A stretch of 64,000 nt of DNA from Atrina japonica (GCA_030159075.1 BROG01000351.1:1-64000), one strand, 5' to 3'; positions 1 through 22,812 are shown, counted from the stretch's first letter. Notes: a model not told the origin generated them from the sequence alone. Made by a program: numbers and translations.

Positions 1-196
1 TTTCTACAATAAAGTGCTCGTTAGTCCTTGCATAATGTAAGCCATGGTTGGCTCATTTGGTTTGGTTTCATCGCTTTTTTATCAGATGATGCTGAACCAT
101 GAAGTCTTATCAGAGGTCACTATTTTCTCATAGTATTCTGAAAATGCTGTTATACATACCTATAGACTGAAATTCTGTCCTGATTTTAAGTTACAT

Positions 197-850
197 TTTT
201 AGGGGGTAAAATCAGGGTCAGAGATCCTCCCATATACATTCTTCATAGCAAAATGCTGTGACATTTTCACAGCAACATATTAATCTTTTAAAGTATCTAT
301 TTCTTATTCCTCTGATCTGAAATTTGGTAATTTGCTTACCCCATGTTTTATTTAATAAATTCTATCACCATTAAGCTGTGTGATTACAAAATTTTATTCA
401 TTTAAGCTGTGAATTCAAGCTACCCATTAGTTTAATTTACATGTCATCCTATGTTTCCATTGTAATCACCTAAGAAAATCTAACACATTCTCTGATTGTT
501 TGGCTTTAAAATAACAATGAATATGCATTTTTGATCAAGCAATCGGCGAACATTTTAGATTTTTTAATTTTCAAAATGGAAAACAGGGCGACATGTAAAT
601 AAATCTGATAGATATCTTGAATTCACATCGTAAATAAATGGAATTATGTCCTGATGCAGCTTTATGGCGATGGATTTTTGAAAATATATTAAAAGATGAG
701 GTAAGCATACCAAATTTCAGACAATAGCGATAAGAGATAGACTTATTATTAGATAGTTTAAAAGATCGATATGTTGCTGTGAAAATGTTGAAGCATCTTG
801 CTACGAAGAAAGGCTATGGGATGACTTCTGCCCCCGATTTAAAAAAAAAA
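197..850. mobile_element. Foldback/MITE-like element with ~145-bp imperfect inverted arms
   Basis: The left arm (about 199-342) and the right arm (about 694-846) are imperfect reverse complements. Shared landmarks include the pieces ACATTTTCACAGCAACATAT and CTGAAATTTGGTA and an outer G-run near 201 paired with a C-run near 832. The interior has no reading frame of interest. This looks like a non-autonomous foldback or MITE element. The family is not recognised and target duplications were not resolved because the outer edges are A/T rich. Confidence 0.6.
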
Positions 851-885
851 AAAAATTAACTTATTATCTGTGCAGAATTTCTGCT

Positions 886-1740
886 TAAGACACTTAGTGC
901 TGAAATCACTAGGTGCCGAAATCACCAGGTGCCAATCTGACTAGAATTCTAGTTCTTGTTAAAAATTGGAATTGGAAATGCAAAATGAAAGTCAGCATGG
1001 ATACTTAAAATGAAACTTGACATGGATCTTTTGTGTGAATCACGACTTATAAATCGTAATTCAGGTCTATTTAGCAAAATACATTTGAAAAATTTGGCAG
1101 CATGGAAATTCGGCATTTCTGAGATCCAGAACAGTTCAGAAAATACAGCGCACTAATCATGTGACTATGAGAGAATTTAGGGTACTTTCGTCTTGGTAAA
1201 GGAGAATTAAACGATGGTGGGTAGATGGAATCAAAAGAAATTAAGAAGCAAGTTCTGATATGTGGTGCCATGTTATTTATCTGCTCCAGAGAGAAAATTA
1301 ATCTAGATAATTAATTATCTATAGATGGATGACATTTCATTTAAACAATTTTCCATGATAAAAGTATGAACCTACAACTGAAGTGTCTTTAGCCATTTAC
1401 ATGTAGGCCTAGGCCTATGATAATTAATATGCTGATGTAAACTTTGAGTCCAACCAGTTGTATACACCTAGCCAACCTCTCTAAGATATTAAGTAGTTTA
1501 TGAGTTGAAATATTAATTATAGGATTTTTGTATTAATCTTAACTTTATCATTTCATAGGCTAAAATGTATATTATTATTTTCACATGGTGATGAAAGTTA
1601 CAGGACAGAGAGTGGTCTGTCAAGGGATCTCAGAAACGACGTATTGAGTTGAGCTTGGAATTCTAGTCAGATTGGCACCTGGTGAATTCGGCACCTAGTG
1701 TTTTGATACCTAAATGATTGCATATCAGCACCTAGATATT
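886..1740. mobile_element. Foldback-type element with GGTGCC/GGCACC terminal subrepeats
   Basis: The left arm around 886-955 contains two adjacent ~17-bp subrepeats (GAAATCACTAGGTGCC and GAAATCACCAGGTGCC) followed by CTGACTAGAATTCTAG. The right arm around 1648-1730 carries the same blocks in reverse complement. A related arrangement recurs at 41040-41475, so this is a family with terminal subrepeats rather than a chance palindrome. No transposase is visible between the arms. Confidence 0.6.
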
Positions 1741-1964
1741 TCGGCACTTTTTTATTTTATAAGTATTTTTGCGATTGTATGCATATTCTGGTAGGAGGGG
1801 CTCCACAACAATTACTGATTAGTCTTTGTTTGAATCCTTTGCTCCTTAGAACCACTGCTAGTCCAAAACAATGTTTTGATAGGGGTATGACAAATTACCG
1901 ATCAGAATCGCCACCCAGAATATCAAATCGGCACTACATTTGTAGAAGTTATGGAATCGGCACC

Positions 1965-2006
1965 TCCCCCCCCCCCCCCACACACACACACACCCCCACA
2001 CACTAT
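1965..2006. repeat. Poly-C tract followed by a CA microsatellite
   Basis: A run of about 15 C residues leads directly into an interrupted CA repeat. It sits just after a GGCACC-containing tail related to the preceding foldback element. Confidence 0.85.
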
Positions 2007-2080
2007 TTTTGAAAATTAGATGTGTTCAGTATTCCAGCAGTTAAATTTATTCTGTCAGAATAAAATCAAGTGTCTTTATC

Positions 2081-2356
2081 AGGGCTCAACAATCAGGTTT
2101 GTCTGGGTGTCCAGGACTAGTCCATTTCGTGGTCGAACAAGTAAATGTAACATCTCATTTATCCGACAGGACAGGTGAAATTGTTGTACACAAAAATTAA
2201 TTCATAAAAATTACTTATGTATAAAACACAAAACAACATCTTTAAATATTTTACACTTGATTTTCGGACAACATATTTTTGCATTCGGACAAGCAGATTT
2301 CATTACTACTTGTCCTGCATGGCAAGTGGAATTTTTCATGATTGTTGACCCTTGTT
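2081..2356. mobile_element. Short MITE-like element with AGGGCTCAACAATCA termini
   Basis: Near-identical 14-15 bp inverted ends (AGGGCTCAACAATCA at about 2082 and TGATTGTTGACCCT at about 2340) bound a ~275-bp segment. A start of the CAGGGC type is typical of hAT-derived MITEs, but an 8-bp target duplication was not found, so the superfamily is a guess. Confidence 0.4.
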
Positions 2357-2651
2357 TAATACTTTTTAATATCCAAAGGAACTGAAAAAAATACAATGTA
2401 CTGAATTTGTGAAAATGTAACACATAATTCACTAAAATTTGAAAGGAAAATCTCTGGCCCTACCAATAAACGTTGTCGTTACATACGCTAATTCATAATC
2501 CTGGTATTAAAGATAATAATCGTGATGGAAAAAGGAAAAAAAAGACCTGAGTGGTTTAAATAATTTGAATGGTTCAAAATTGGCAGAAAATTGTGAAAAG
2601 ATTGTTATTTCAATGTCATTCACATGCCAAATATACCGGGCAGTCACAAAA

Positions 2652-3215
2652 CCAACATCTTTACCATTAGCAATACTATATGTACAGCCAACATCTTTAC
2701 CATTAGCAATACTACAGCCAACATCTTTACCATTAGCAATACTATATGTACATCCAACATCTTTACCATTAGCAATACTACAGCCAACATCTTTACCATT
2801 AGCAATACTATATGTACAGCCAACATCTTTACCATTAGCAATACTACAGCCAACATCTTTACCATTAGCAATACTACTGCCAACATCTTTACCATTAGCA
2901 ATACTATATATACAGCCAACATCTTTACCATTAGCAATACTATATGTACAGCCAACATCTTTACCATTAGCAATACTACAGCCAACATCTTTACCATTAG
3001 CAATACTATTGCCAACATTTTTACCATTAGCAATACTATATGTACAGCCAACATCTTTACCATTAGCAATACTACTGCCAACATCTTTACCGTTAGCAAT
3101 ACTATATGTACAGCCAAGATCTTTACCATTAGCAAAACTATATGTACAGCCAACATCTTTACCATTAGCAATACTATATGTACAGCCAACATCTTTACCA
3201 TTAGCAATACTACGA
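2652..3215. repeat. Minisatellite of 17 alternating 36-bp and 30-bp units
   Basis: Nine 36-bp units and eight 30-bp units share the core CCAACATCTTTACCATTAGC. Long units add a TATATGTACAG-like tail. Because both unit lengths are multiples of three, two plus-strand frames and one minus-strand frame stay open across the array (peptide motif PTSLPLAIL in one frame). I therefore treat the frames as a by-product and annotate a minisatellite, not a protein. It lies about 0.4 kb upstream of the first recognised secernin exon and could fall in its 5' region. Confidence 0.9.
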
Positions 3216-3687
3216 CCATCTCTAAAACAGTGGCTACATGTACAAGAAAAGCAATTTGGCTAAAGAGAAATTAAGATGATAAGCCACATTGGCAAATTTT
3301 AAAGCCTTACTGCTAACACAGTGTACAGGTGTATATTTATAGTGACAGCTTTTACAATGTACATTGTATCTAATTACAAGATGTATCTTATTATCAGGCA
3401 TGTGTATTTTAAGTCACTTTAACTAGCGTCACTTAGGGATTAAGGTACATATACATTAAGTAGCGGTGTCATTTTCACCGTCGGCAAATTAAATAATGTG
3501 TTTACATGAGTCGTAGAAAAACAATTGAAAAAGATGTTGTAGAATACATATGTACAGATGTTTTTAATTCACACTTAGTATATCTTAGCATTCTAGTGTT
3601 AGTCCAAGGATGTCATCTTTGTATATTTCTTATTTCAGTTCATAGTACCCGACTTCAAGAACTGGTGAGTTTCTGTGATTTCTCTAC

Positions 3688-13583
<9,896 letters not shown>

Positions 13584-13831
13584 ATGTTCGGGAAGTTTGT
13601 TGTTGCTTATATTTCAAAAAATCAAATCAAATAACACCAAAATATTGTTTTGCCTTTTCTTTGCTGAAAGTCCACATACAACTTGTTTCCACTTGTCCAT
13701 ACATTTGTTCTGATGATATATTGACGAAGTACTCTCAAGCTTTTGGAAAGAAAAGTAGGTTTTACATTTAGTTTGATTTCATTCGGTATTTTCATTGTTA
13801 ACTCATTAACACATTTAGACCCGCCCAAATC

Positions 13832-13837
13832 AATAAA
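13832..13837 (+). terminator. Candidate secernin poly(A) signal
   Basis: The first canonical AATAAA after the secernin stop, 249 bp downstream. It implies a short 3' UTR. Use of this site is inferred. Confidence 0.4.
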
Positions 13838-14265
13838 TAGTGGTGTACTATCAAAATTCAGGATTGAACAAGTTAAAATAGCATGTAAAATTATTATAAA
13901 ATTTTCTCTTGATCATATACTCCTGAGTTTTGACAGTGGATTTAACCATTCTTTGAAATGGTTAGGTCCAAATGTGACTTCAGGAATTGATGAGTTAAAG
14001 CTTTATCCCGTATCTAATGTTTTGTATCAAATTAATGAAATTAATGCCTCCTTAATGTTTATGTTGCTTGGGCAAGGTAATACATTGATTCTTCAAAAAT
14101 GTTTCTTTCTTGGGCAGTATGCAAACTAGAAACTACATTGTTATATTGAACAATTCCATTTATTTTCTATTTCTTTGTTTTGACAATTTGAAGCCAAAGG
14201 CAATATAAAAGCCACCTTCTCCATGCATACTGTATCTTCTCCCTGTACATAAGAGCTAAGAACAT

Positions 14266-14545
14266 AAAAGGGGGCAGTAGCTGTGTTTAGGAAAAAACAT
14301 TTTTTTTATACTTTTTCTACTTGTACTTGATGTACAATAACAATAGAGCTATACACAGTCATAAAATTATTATGTTACAAAATATTTTGTGAAAATAAGG
14401 TCAGGTCCAGTGTGGTATGCATATATAAATACATATAGTAAGGTTTAATTAATCAATTGCAAATGAAAAAGTGCCAAACTAGGTTTCTCAAGAAATTTTT
14501 ACCAAATACCTAGGAACTTAGGAACTTTTAAAATGCGTGTGTATA
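14266..14545. mobile_element. MITE family M1, copy a (partial)
   Basis: It begins GGGGGCAGTAGCTGTGTTTA, then TACTTGATGTACAATAACA and GGTCAGGTCCAGTGTGGTATGC. The family is shared with 16283-16645, 33134-33460 and 50460-50945. The right half is truncated or diverged here. Confidence 0.6.
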
Positions 14546-14766
14546 TCTTATTTTTTGTTATTGTATAAAAATCTAAGTAGTAAAAAAGGAAAAGTAAATT
14601 GAAAAAAAACAACTAAATCATTCAAAATGCCTTTTGTATTCTCCTTAATTTGGAGCTAAACATTTTAAACAAGATATATTACAGCATAGGATTTCGAAAG
14701 TTATGAATATGATGTGTAGGTCAGGGGTTAGTCAACTATGTTTGAAATGTATGAACTAATTCTTTA

Positions 14767-15679
14767 GGCCAAGTAAAAAAATACTTCTGGTTCTCAGACA
14801 CCGCCGTGCGCAAAAAGAAATCGCAGATGAAACCATTGTATTGCCGCGCGGCAAGTAAAAATGTCAGTCATTTCAAAAGGCTTATGTTTCGAAAATGATC
14901 CATTTTCTTCTATTTGTAGTTCAAAATGCATTTCTAAAAGCCAATTAGAAACTTAAATAATTATTTTATTGACAATTCAACATGTAAATCTTTACCTCAT
15001 GCCCGAAAATGTCACAGAACACATTGTGTGTTTTCTGCTGTTGCTTACAGTTTATGTAGGAAGTGGAAGTTGGGTTTTAAATGAAAGAACCGATACCAAA
15101 CGGAACTGAATTTCAGGATGTGTTAAAATGATGATACATGTAACACTATATAGTGTACAAAAGTTTTAAAATCTGAATTGAATGTTTGTGAATGATAAAA
15201 GTAAAGTTAGTTACTGTAAATAAATGTTTTAATGAAATACATAAAAATGGATAGATATTGTTTTCAAAAATGAAACTTTTGGAATTTGCGTTTATTTTTA
15301 GACATATAGTTTTTACATTTTGTACAGCTTTGTGAAATAGTAATGATAGTGATTGATGATAATTATAATGATGCATTTACAATTAATTTTCTTGTAGTTT
15401 CAAAACATAAAAATGTTTTGATAAATATATAATCTTTTAGTTATTTTATGTTTTTATTGATATTTCAGTTTGAAAAACCAAGTGAACAAGACAATCACAC
15501 AACATTTTGTTACATTTAATTGAAGGTGTCAATAAAAGACATTTTTTGTTACATATTTTCTTGCCTTCAAGGTATATAAACAACAATTTGGAAATAAAAA
15601 ATAAAAATAAAATACCTACTTACCTTGCCCATTTTAGAAGGCTAATTGACTGAGAACCAGAATATTTTTTTACATGGCC
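14767..15679. mobile_element. Harbinger-like non-autonomous transposon
   Basis: The terminal inverted repeats are about 30 bp (left GGCCAAGTAAAAAAATACTT, right end the complement of GGCCATGTAAAAAAATATTC), followed on both sides by CTGGTTCTCAG. TTA lies immediately outside each end (14764-14766 and 15680-15682), as expected for the TWA target duplications of PIF/Harbinger elements. The 913-bp interior has no transposase frame. The block 14863-15310 also occurs at 9440-9880. Confidence 0.65.
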
Positions 15680-16282
15680 TTAGGAATCTTTTTTTCTTTA
15701 CTTTGAATCAAGGAGTAGTAGAACTTGATGCATATGTGTACTGAAAATTGTACTTAAAGTTTCTGAAACTCAAGGCCCCTTGCCCAGGGTTTAATAGGAA
15801 GGATAGATACTCTGAAATTTATAGTTCTTTTATGTAAGTCATAAAACACCACCATGTTTATGACCAAAAGAGTCTTTACATTTTAATATCGTATTCATTT
15901 AAGTGATTATTTCCCCTAGGCTCACTCTTTTTTGATGTAAATATACATCTTATGTAGACATGATGTCACATACACACACATCAGGCACTGACCACACATA
16001 TTTTAGAGTTATTCACCCTTTGTTTACTGAATTTTCCCAAGTCATATCTAAATTGATTTTTCACATAGGCTCAGCATACTTGATGCAGATTTACATCATG
16101 GGAAAGTGGACTGTTAATTAATCTAATTTTCAATGTTAACTATTATTAAAATAAGAAAATGTATAACAGTATTCGTCTTATAATGTAAAACTGATGTTTT
16201 TATATAACATAAAGATAGAAGAAATAACACACAAAATGAAATGTCCTATCAGCAATATCTCACTTGCATAATGTTAATACAT

Positions 16283-16645
16283 AAGGGACTTTAGATGTGT
16301 ATTTTTTTTTCAGAAAACATTTTCTCCTGTATTACTATTTACTCTGATATACAATAACAAAAAAAGAGATAAACACAGACACAAAATTCTTAGATTCCTA
16401 TATATTTCGTGAAAATTGTTTGAGAAATGCAGCTTTATACTTTTTCAATTGCAATTGATTAACTCGACCCTACTATATTTATATGCATACCACTGTGGCC
16501 CTTAGCTTATTTTCGCAAAATATATAGGAGTATATGATTTTAATGCCAGTGTTTAGTACTTATTTATTTTTGTACATCGCGTTCAAGTAGTAAAAGTAGA
16601 GAAAATCGATTTTATTCGGTAAAACACAGCTAATGCCCCTTTAAG
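16283..16645. mobile_element. MITE family M1, copy b (near full length)
   Basis: The left end AAGGGACTTTAGATGTGTAT is matched by the right end AAAACACAGCTAATGCCCCTT in inverse orientation. The interior has paired blocks (ATATATTTCGTGAAAAT against ATTTTCGCAAAATATATAGG), so the whole element can fold back. Confidence 0.65.
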
Positions 16646-17009
16646 TATTTAATGATAGATAATTCTTAATATTACAAGTCTGATTACTTAAATTTTCAAT
16701 CTGATCATCATCACCAATAATGGACAAATGGAATTTCTCATTTATTAGTTCTAAATTTGTAAATGGTGAAGATAAGAAAATGAATCGGGAATAAATAAGA
16801 GATTGATGTAAACGTTGTGTGAACATGTAACAGTTTTATGTATAAGTGTATGCTTGTAAGTGTTTCCAAATTGGTTGTAAATAAATTGATAATCTGGCCT
16901 TTTTTGCTTCATAGTATAAAAGATGTCATCTGTTAAAATGTTTGTTGTTATTTTTTTATTTTTATGATTAATTCTATTATGATTACCATTTTATTAAGTA
17001 TTATAATTT

Positions 17010-17066
17010 TTGTTATTATTATTATTATTATTATTCCTATTATTATGAGTATTTTTATTATTATCA
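17010..17066. repeat. ATT microsatellite
   Basis: An interrupted TTA/ATT repeat. Confidence 0.85.
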
Positions 17067-17099
17067 TTTATATTACTCTTACAGTAATTGTCACTTTTC

Positions 17100-19680
17100 C
17101 TGCCGTCTGTGATAAAATATGTTGTTAATGACATTTACAAAACAATTTGAAATGTATACACATGAAATTAGTCAATTGTGTCATTTAAAAAAAGATTTTA
17201 ACATTGTCCTTCCACCGTTATATTAAATGGTTGCTTATTCATGCTTAGGATAAATAAACAATACAATTCAATATAGTGTTTAATGGACCGGGGCTTTGGG
17301 CCAATTGTATTCATAAATATTATATGCAAATTGAAAAACAGTGAATGGAAGGTAGGCCATGGTGTAAAGGTGTGTTCATTTAATTATTGTAGACTTTTAA
17401 CAGACATGAAATTGGTGTTATTAGTGAAATAAGAAACAACTATAATTCAATTATTGACTTTTAAGTAGGTCTTTATAAGGATTTAGTAGCTTGGGATAAC
17501 TTATAATTCCAGTATGATACTACATTGGTCAGTCTGTCCAGAGGTTTAAAGCAAGGGGAACTTCTAATGATAATTTGAGATGTCCCTTCTGTTAAATCTA
17601 CTTCTCTTTTAGAGAAGTTGTAAATGATCTATTGATTGACACTTTTATCAAAAAAGGTCAAAATATGAAATTTAATAATTCTGCATGGCTGCCAAAAATT
17701 CATTTGAATATAATATAGTAAATAAGTTGAACATTTGTCCCACATAAGCTAGGAATTAAAATTTCTAACTTTTAGATGAAGATGAACATTAGTGGCGGAT
17801 TTATTGGGGTATTGTTTACAGACCATAATTTGTAAACAATCCTCTTGGTAGATAAACAATATATTTCTTGAATGTGCAAAGTGTCCCTTCAATTAAGTAA
17901 TTAGTAAACTGCAGAATGTCATTTTGAAATTTCTCAAGCAAAGATGTTGAAGCATTGCTACTTATCTATTACGCCATATCTAACTATTTGCAGAAGCTGT
18001 TTTTGGTCGGTACTCAGGATTTGAATTTATGAGAGAAAATAAACGAGGAAATATGTAAAATGTACAAATACTGGACATTAAGTTATTGAAGTTTTAGACA
18101 TTGAGAATATACCAGAGGAACCTATCTTGATAGACTGCCCCTTTGCCACAGAAATGTGGCATTACAAGACAGGTGGTATCCCTAAAAAGGCATAGTTTAA
18201 AGGATTACTTGATTAAGTGGTTTTAGGGTGTGGTCCCACAAGATTTTTATGTCCTTTACATGTAGGTTTTGCCATCTGCTGAAGATGGGAAAATGTAATG
18301 ACTAGTTCACCAATATGTGATTGTAGCCATGAAGTCATCTTTAAAAGACTACATTAATATCTTGATCAGTAATATTTTGCTTTTCTTTCTTAAAATGACA
18401 ACTTCTTTTACTACATATCAATATATCGTTATTGCCATATTTGTTTATTTTAATTTGTACAAAATTCCAATGATGTCATTTATTGAAATTTTTACACTGT
18501 CTCAAATGAGTATATTATTTTAATAATTTTATCATATTTAATAATTTATATATACTTACATGTTTTTTTATATACATGTATACATATTTTTTTGTATTTA
18601 TTTATCGTGCATATGCTGTATCATTTATATGAGTCATTTTAATGTTGATCGCTATATTTAATGAGTCAATATTATGGTATTCATATATATCTTAATATCA
18701 GAATCGTGAAGCAATTGTTGTTGATTAATTTCTGTTAACTCGTCTTGTTAGAATATTTATTTTGTCCTATGTAAACATGGCATTGTCTTTTACAGAAGTG
18801 AAGCAGCATGTCTTATTTTACATAACATACACCAATACCGTATCACATTCTCTTTATTGTAAATTTTTGTTGCAGTAAGTATTGTAAAATATATGTCAGA
18901 TTGTAGTGTATTGTGGAATATCAATGAGCCAGCGACTGGGAAAAGGGTCTATATGCCATAACCATAGAAACGCAAGAAAACAGAATTCTGTCTAACATAT
19001 TTCTAATTTTGTAGATTTTTAGGCTGGACACAAAGAGTTGTTCTCGCCTTCCTTTATTCTCATATCATATTTTAAACTCACAAACTTCTGAAAACACCGA
19101 AATCACAATTTCTCCCCTAATTGTCCTATGGACGCTTTTCTTAGACCCAGAATCATTTGCTAATTGTAATTTTGTATTATCATAAATCTCTGCTGAATAA
19201 ATGTAAAATAATGAATTTTGTGACTTTGTCCTTGATGATATATTGTTATTGTAATGGCTTAGCATTTAGCCTTAGCTAGTATTATAGCCAATTAAGCTTG
19301 TCCTTGGAAACTTTACTGATGAAAATGTTTCATCGGTCAGTTTGAAAGATGTAAGAGTTTATGTGACAGATTTAAAATTGTTGTCAATTGTAATGATGGA
19401 ATATAACGTTTTTTAAATGGATTAAGTAGAATAAATTTGTGAATTATTACCAGATCTAGAGTTTAGAGCTTTTGAAAGTTTTTCAACAATTATAATGTTA
19501 TCCTTCATATGGCAGTTTAATTGCTCATTAGTACCAGAGGAAGAAAAGCCTTGGTTCATGCCCATACTGAAGAAAATTCAAGACCTTTTAGGATAAATGT
19601 AATTTGAGATTTGGTTTCGTTTAAAAAAAAATGTTTGAACAATGAATGAAAGACTTTTAGATTGGAATTGGATTTCTTAG
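17100..19680. other. No gene seen
   Basis: 2.6 kb of AT-rich sequence. A short stretch near 17540 (SRGLKQGE in one frame) faintly resembles a reverse-transcriptase motif, but nothing around it supports that. Confidence 0.6.
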
Positions 19681-19689
19681 TTATGACTA

Positions 19690-19925
19690 ATTTGGAGATG
19701 TCACCATGTTTAGGTGAGATGCCATCAATTTTGACCCGTTCTATGGACTGACAATATACATGCCTTGGCACTGGACCTTAGTTTTGTCTCATGAGGATGG
19801 CCAATTCTTTTCACTTTGTATGCCGAGAGTTTGGCAAAGGAACAGCTACTACAATATCCTAAAGTCTTGAGTATGTTCAAGTACTTGAAATCCAACATGT
19901 AAGTCGAACGCTCTTCCAATAGACC
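19690..19925 (-). mobile_element. Degenerate tRNA-derived SINE (minus strand)
   Basis: Read on the minus strand it begins with a tRNA-like head (GGAAGAGCGTTCGACTT near 19900) followed by a body shared with 4921-5180 (GGCAAAGGAAC and TTTTGACCC on the plus strand). Confidence 0.5.
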
Positions 19926-20608
19926 ACCTCAAGGATAAATAATTATGTTGTGGTTGGCATATCCGAGGTAAACATTTTACTAGTTTTTAAGATATAATAA
20001 AACCAAATTTCAGGTCAATACATATTTATAAGTTTTCATTTGACAAATGATTTACATACAATGTATTCTAGCTAATCACAAGCACAGCAAGAGACGCTTT
20101 TAACATATTATTTGCTTATGCACATGAAATAAGGCATTTTCAAATTATTCAAACAGAATTGAATTTTCACTCTTTTGAAATGTGCATAAACAATACCATG
20201 GTACTTATTTCTTTTCAATTATAAGCATTGATGAAATGATAGTATTGATTATATACTCGCAAATTTTATTTAACAAAAAAGAATCTATTATTATAAAGGA
20301 GCATGGTTCGTAGGAAACATGTTCCTATTGAACACATAATAATATACTTTCATTATAAAGATAACATATAACACTCAACGTCAGAAGGCTCAATGTACAA
20401 TATACAAATAAGCCGAACATTGGAGTACCATGGAAAGATTAGAGATGTGATCCACAAAACGGATATCGTGGTTTATGGTTTACAGTTCACGGATCAATCT
20501 AACTTACAGTCTCATGTCAAAGTGTTTTCAAAATCTCAAATTTCTTTTATGCTGTTGGTACATATAGTGTTGTGTTTATCTCTGAAGGGTTGTTTCTTTA
20601 TTATCCTG

Positions 20609-20815
20609 GGTGCCTCAGTGGTCGAGTGGTTAAAATTAACAATTTCAACCATGAAGTCTCGCACGTTTCGAAGAAATGCAGGTTCAAACCCCATCGGAAC
20701 CTTGACTGATTTTGTGATATTATTTGCAATGTTACTTGCGGAAGACCGATAATCTTTACCACCGGGTACACAGGCTAACTCCTCCATCATTAAAATCTGG
20801 CCGAATTATTTGCAA
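20609..20815 (+). mobile_element. tRNA-Ser/Leu-like SINE copy
   Basis: The head contains box A-like CTCAGTGGTCGAGTGG and box B-like GGTTCAAACCCC. The body ends near GGGTACACAGGCTAACTCCTC and AAATCTGGCCGAATTA. Mismatches in the stem and the long body argue for a SINE rather than a tRNA gene. Confidence 0.6.
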
Positions 20816-20819
20816 ATAA

Positions 20820-22520
20820 ATAACAGTCATCAAGTTCAGGATTGAAATGTCCACGATACAGAAATTTCATTATATAGACATTGGTCCAAAGCACTGGTCA
20901 AAATTTGCGATTATTCACTAGTAGATAGTTATATTTTTTATGTAAATAAAAAAATGACAAAATGTATAGAGAGAAATAAACCTCATTCTGACCACAACTT
21001 GATCTGTCTAATATTTGTACGTGGAAACAAATGTATACGAGCAGAGGCAACAATATGTCTCTGATACGAAGTGATACATTTTATTACCTACTCGAATTAA
21101 AATTTGTATTTAAACTATATTCTGATATTTGATAATAATATACTATTTAAGCTTTTAGTATCAATTAATATTTCAACCATTTAGTAGGAATTAAAAACAG
21201 TGCTTGAAAATCAACATTGTTAAATGCCAACACGAATTCTAAGCACTGGCACTTATCATATAGTCAATCAGAAATGTAGTTCAAACCACATCATACATCA
21301 TAATTATATCAAAGCAAATATAATATGCATGTACATTTTTATAAAAATAATATCTGAAAGCCTTTGTAGCCTAGTATAATTATGTACATATAGAACGTCA
21401 TATGTATTGATACTATCAAATAGCAGAGTCGCAAACTTAAATTGCATGGGGTTAAAGCGTATAGAAATCGAATTATAGATATTTTTGATATTTACGATCC
21501 ACTATAATCGCAATATCAGACACCATGTTGAAAACCCGGTCGTAAATCTTTTAAGTAACTAATAAAAGTGAAAAAAAAAAAAAGATAAATATATCAAAAA
21601 TATTCTTAACAAGAGTTTGATCAAAGCAAAGGAAAACTGTCGCCTCTAACTTGTGCGACTTTTCTTATTTTTATCAATCCATAAAATTCATTTATTTTCA
21701 TAACATTATATATATGTGTATGTTGTTTGTATTCAATACATTGACTTAAAGTTAATTAAACTTTATAACACCCACTAACCCCCCCCCCCCCAAAAAAAAA
21801 AAAAAACCAAACAAACTCTTTTTTTTTCTAATATCACGAAGTCAGTATTGGACATGTTTTATTCATTATTTCACAGTATGATTATTCATTGTTTAATCCG
21901 ATAAGCTTATGGGTAGTGTGCAATACTCTGCGATGTGAAATAGGTACTGAAATGTTCTCTAAAAGTATTTTTACATATCACTGTTCGGTGACAATGGCAT
22001 GTCATTCCAATTTTGTATTGTTCTTTGAACTACCGTGATCGTGTGACATGGAAGTCACTTCAACTTGTAGTGCCCTTGAACAACTTGTGAACCTGCTTGT
22101 TCCGGTGATAGGAAATTATACCAAAGTTAGAGGTGTGAGACAAGGTCGGAATCTAAACCTTCATGTATTGTCAAATACGTCTAATGGAAACCACTGTCTG
22201 TACAATTACTAGTCTATCGTATTTTCCGAGGACTTAAAGGCACACAGGCTGCCATTTTGACAATAAATAAAAAAAAATCCACGATTAGACCACAACTTTG
22301 ATTAAAACGGCTAAACATATATAAGATGTTGTCATATCATGCACATATTACCTAGAAAGAAGAAATACCCCAACGATTTATATTCCTGTATATTCATGAA
22401 GAAATACCAAATCTCTACTCGCCATTATTCACATTCTATTTATTTTCACAAATTCAACATTGTAAGTATATATATTTTTCAACCCAGGATTTTTTTTGGT
22501 ATAAAACGTCGATTGTTTGA
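20820..22520. other. No gene seen
   Basis: AT-rich intergenic sequence with a poly-C/poly-A run near 21780-21806 and no supported frame. Confidence 0.6.
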
Positions 22521-22540
22521 AACTTTTCATACAAAGCAAA

Positions 22541-22812
22541 GCCGACCTGGGTCAGTCGGTAGCGCACTCGACTCTGGATCGTGAGGTCGTGAGTTCGAGT
22601 CCCGCCGGCGACAGGTTGGTTTCCTGTCTTTCGGATGAGATAGTAAAAACTGGAGGTCCCGTGTCACAGTAGGTGTCGGCACGTTAAAGAACCCGCACTT
22701 TAAGTGCCGAGCAAAGGCCAAAATTTGAAGCCCTTCACCGGCATTTGGTGACTTCTCCATATAAGTGAAATATTCTTGAGTGGGACGTTAAACAACAATA
22801 AACAAACAAACA
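22541..22812 (+). mobile_element. tRNA-derived SINE (family S1) with 14-bp target duplication
   Basis: The tRNA-like head has box A GTCAGTCGGTAGCGC and box B GAGTTCGAGTCCC. The body includes GCACGTTAAAGAACCC and TTTGAAGCCCTTCACCGGCA, and the tail is GACGTTAAACAACAATAAAC plus AAAC repeats. TCATACAAAGCAAA at 22527-22540 is repeated exactly at 22813-22826, a clear target-site duplication from LINE-driven insertion. Confidence 0.92.

Noticed and set aside
2565..3263. Long repetitive protein (about 230 residues of PTSLPLAIL repeats)
   Set aside because: Three frames are open at once because all repeat units are multiples of three; there are no splice or start signals specific to one frame, so it is called a minisatellite.
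13743..14129. 128-codon frame after secernin
   Set aside because: It lies across or beyond the likely secernin poly(A) site, has no recognisable features and AT-rich codon use typical of chance frames.
17540..17600. Reverse-transcriptase-like motif (SRGLKQGE)
   Set aside because: Only eight residues and no neighbouring RT motifs in any frame.
22541..22620. tRNA genes at the heads of the SINE copies
   Set aside because: Box A and box B are present, but each is followed by the same long body and tail and flanked by target duplications, and the cloverleaf is imperfect.
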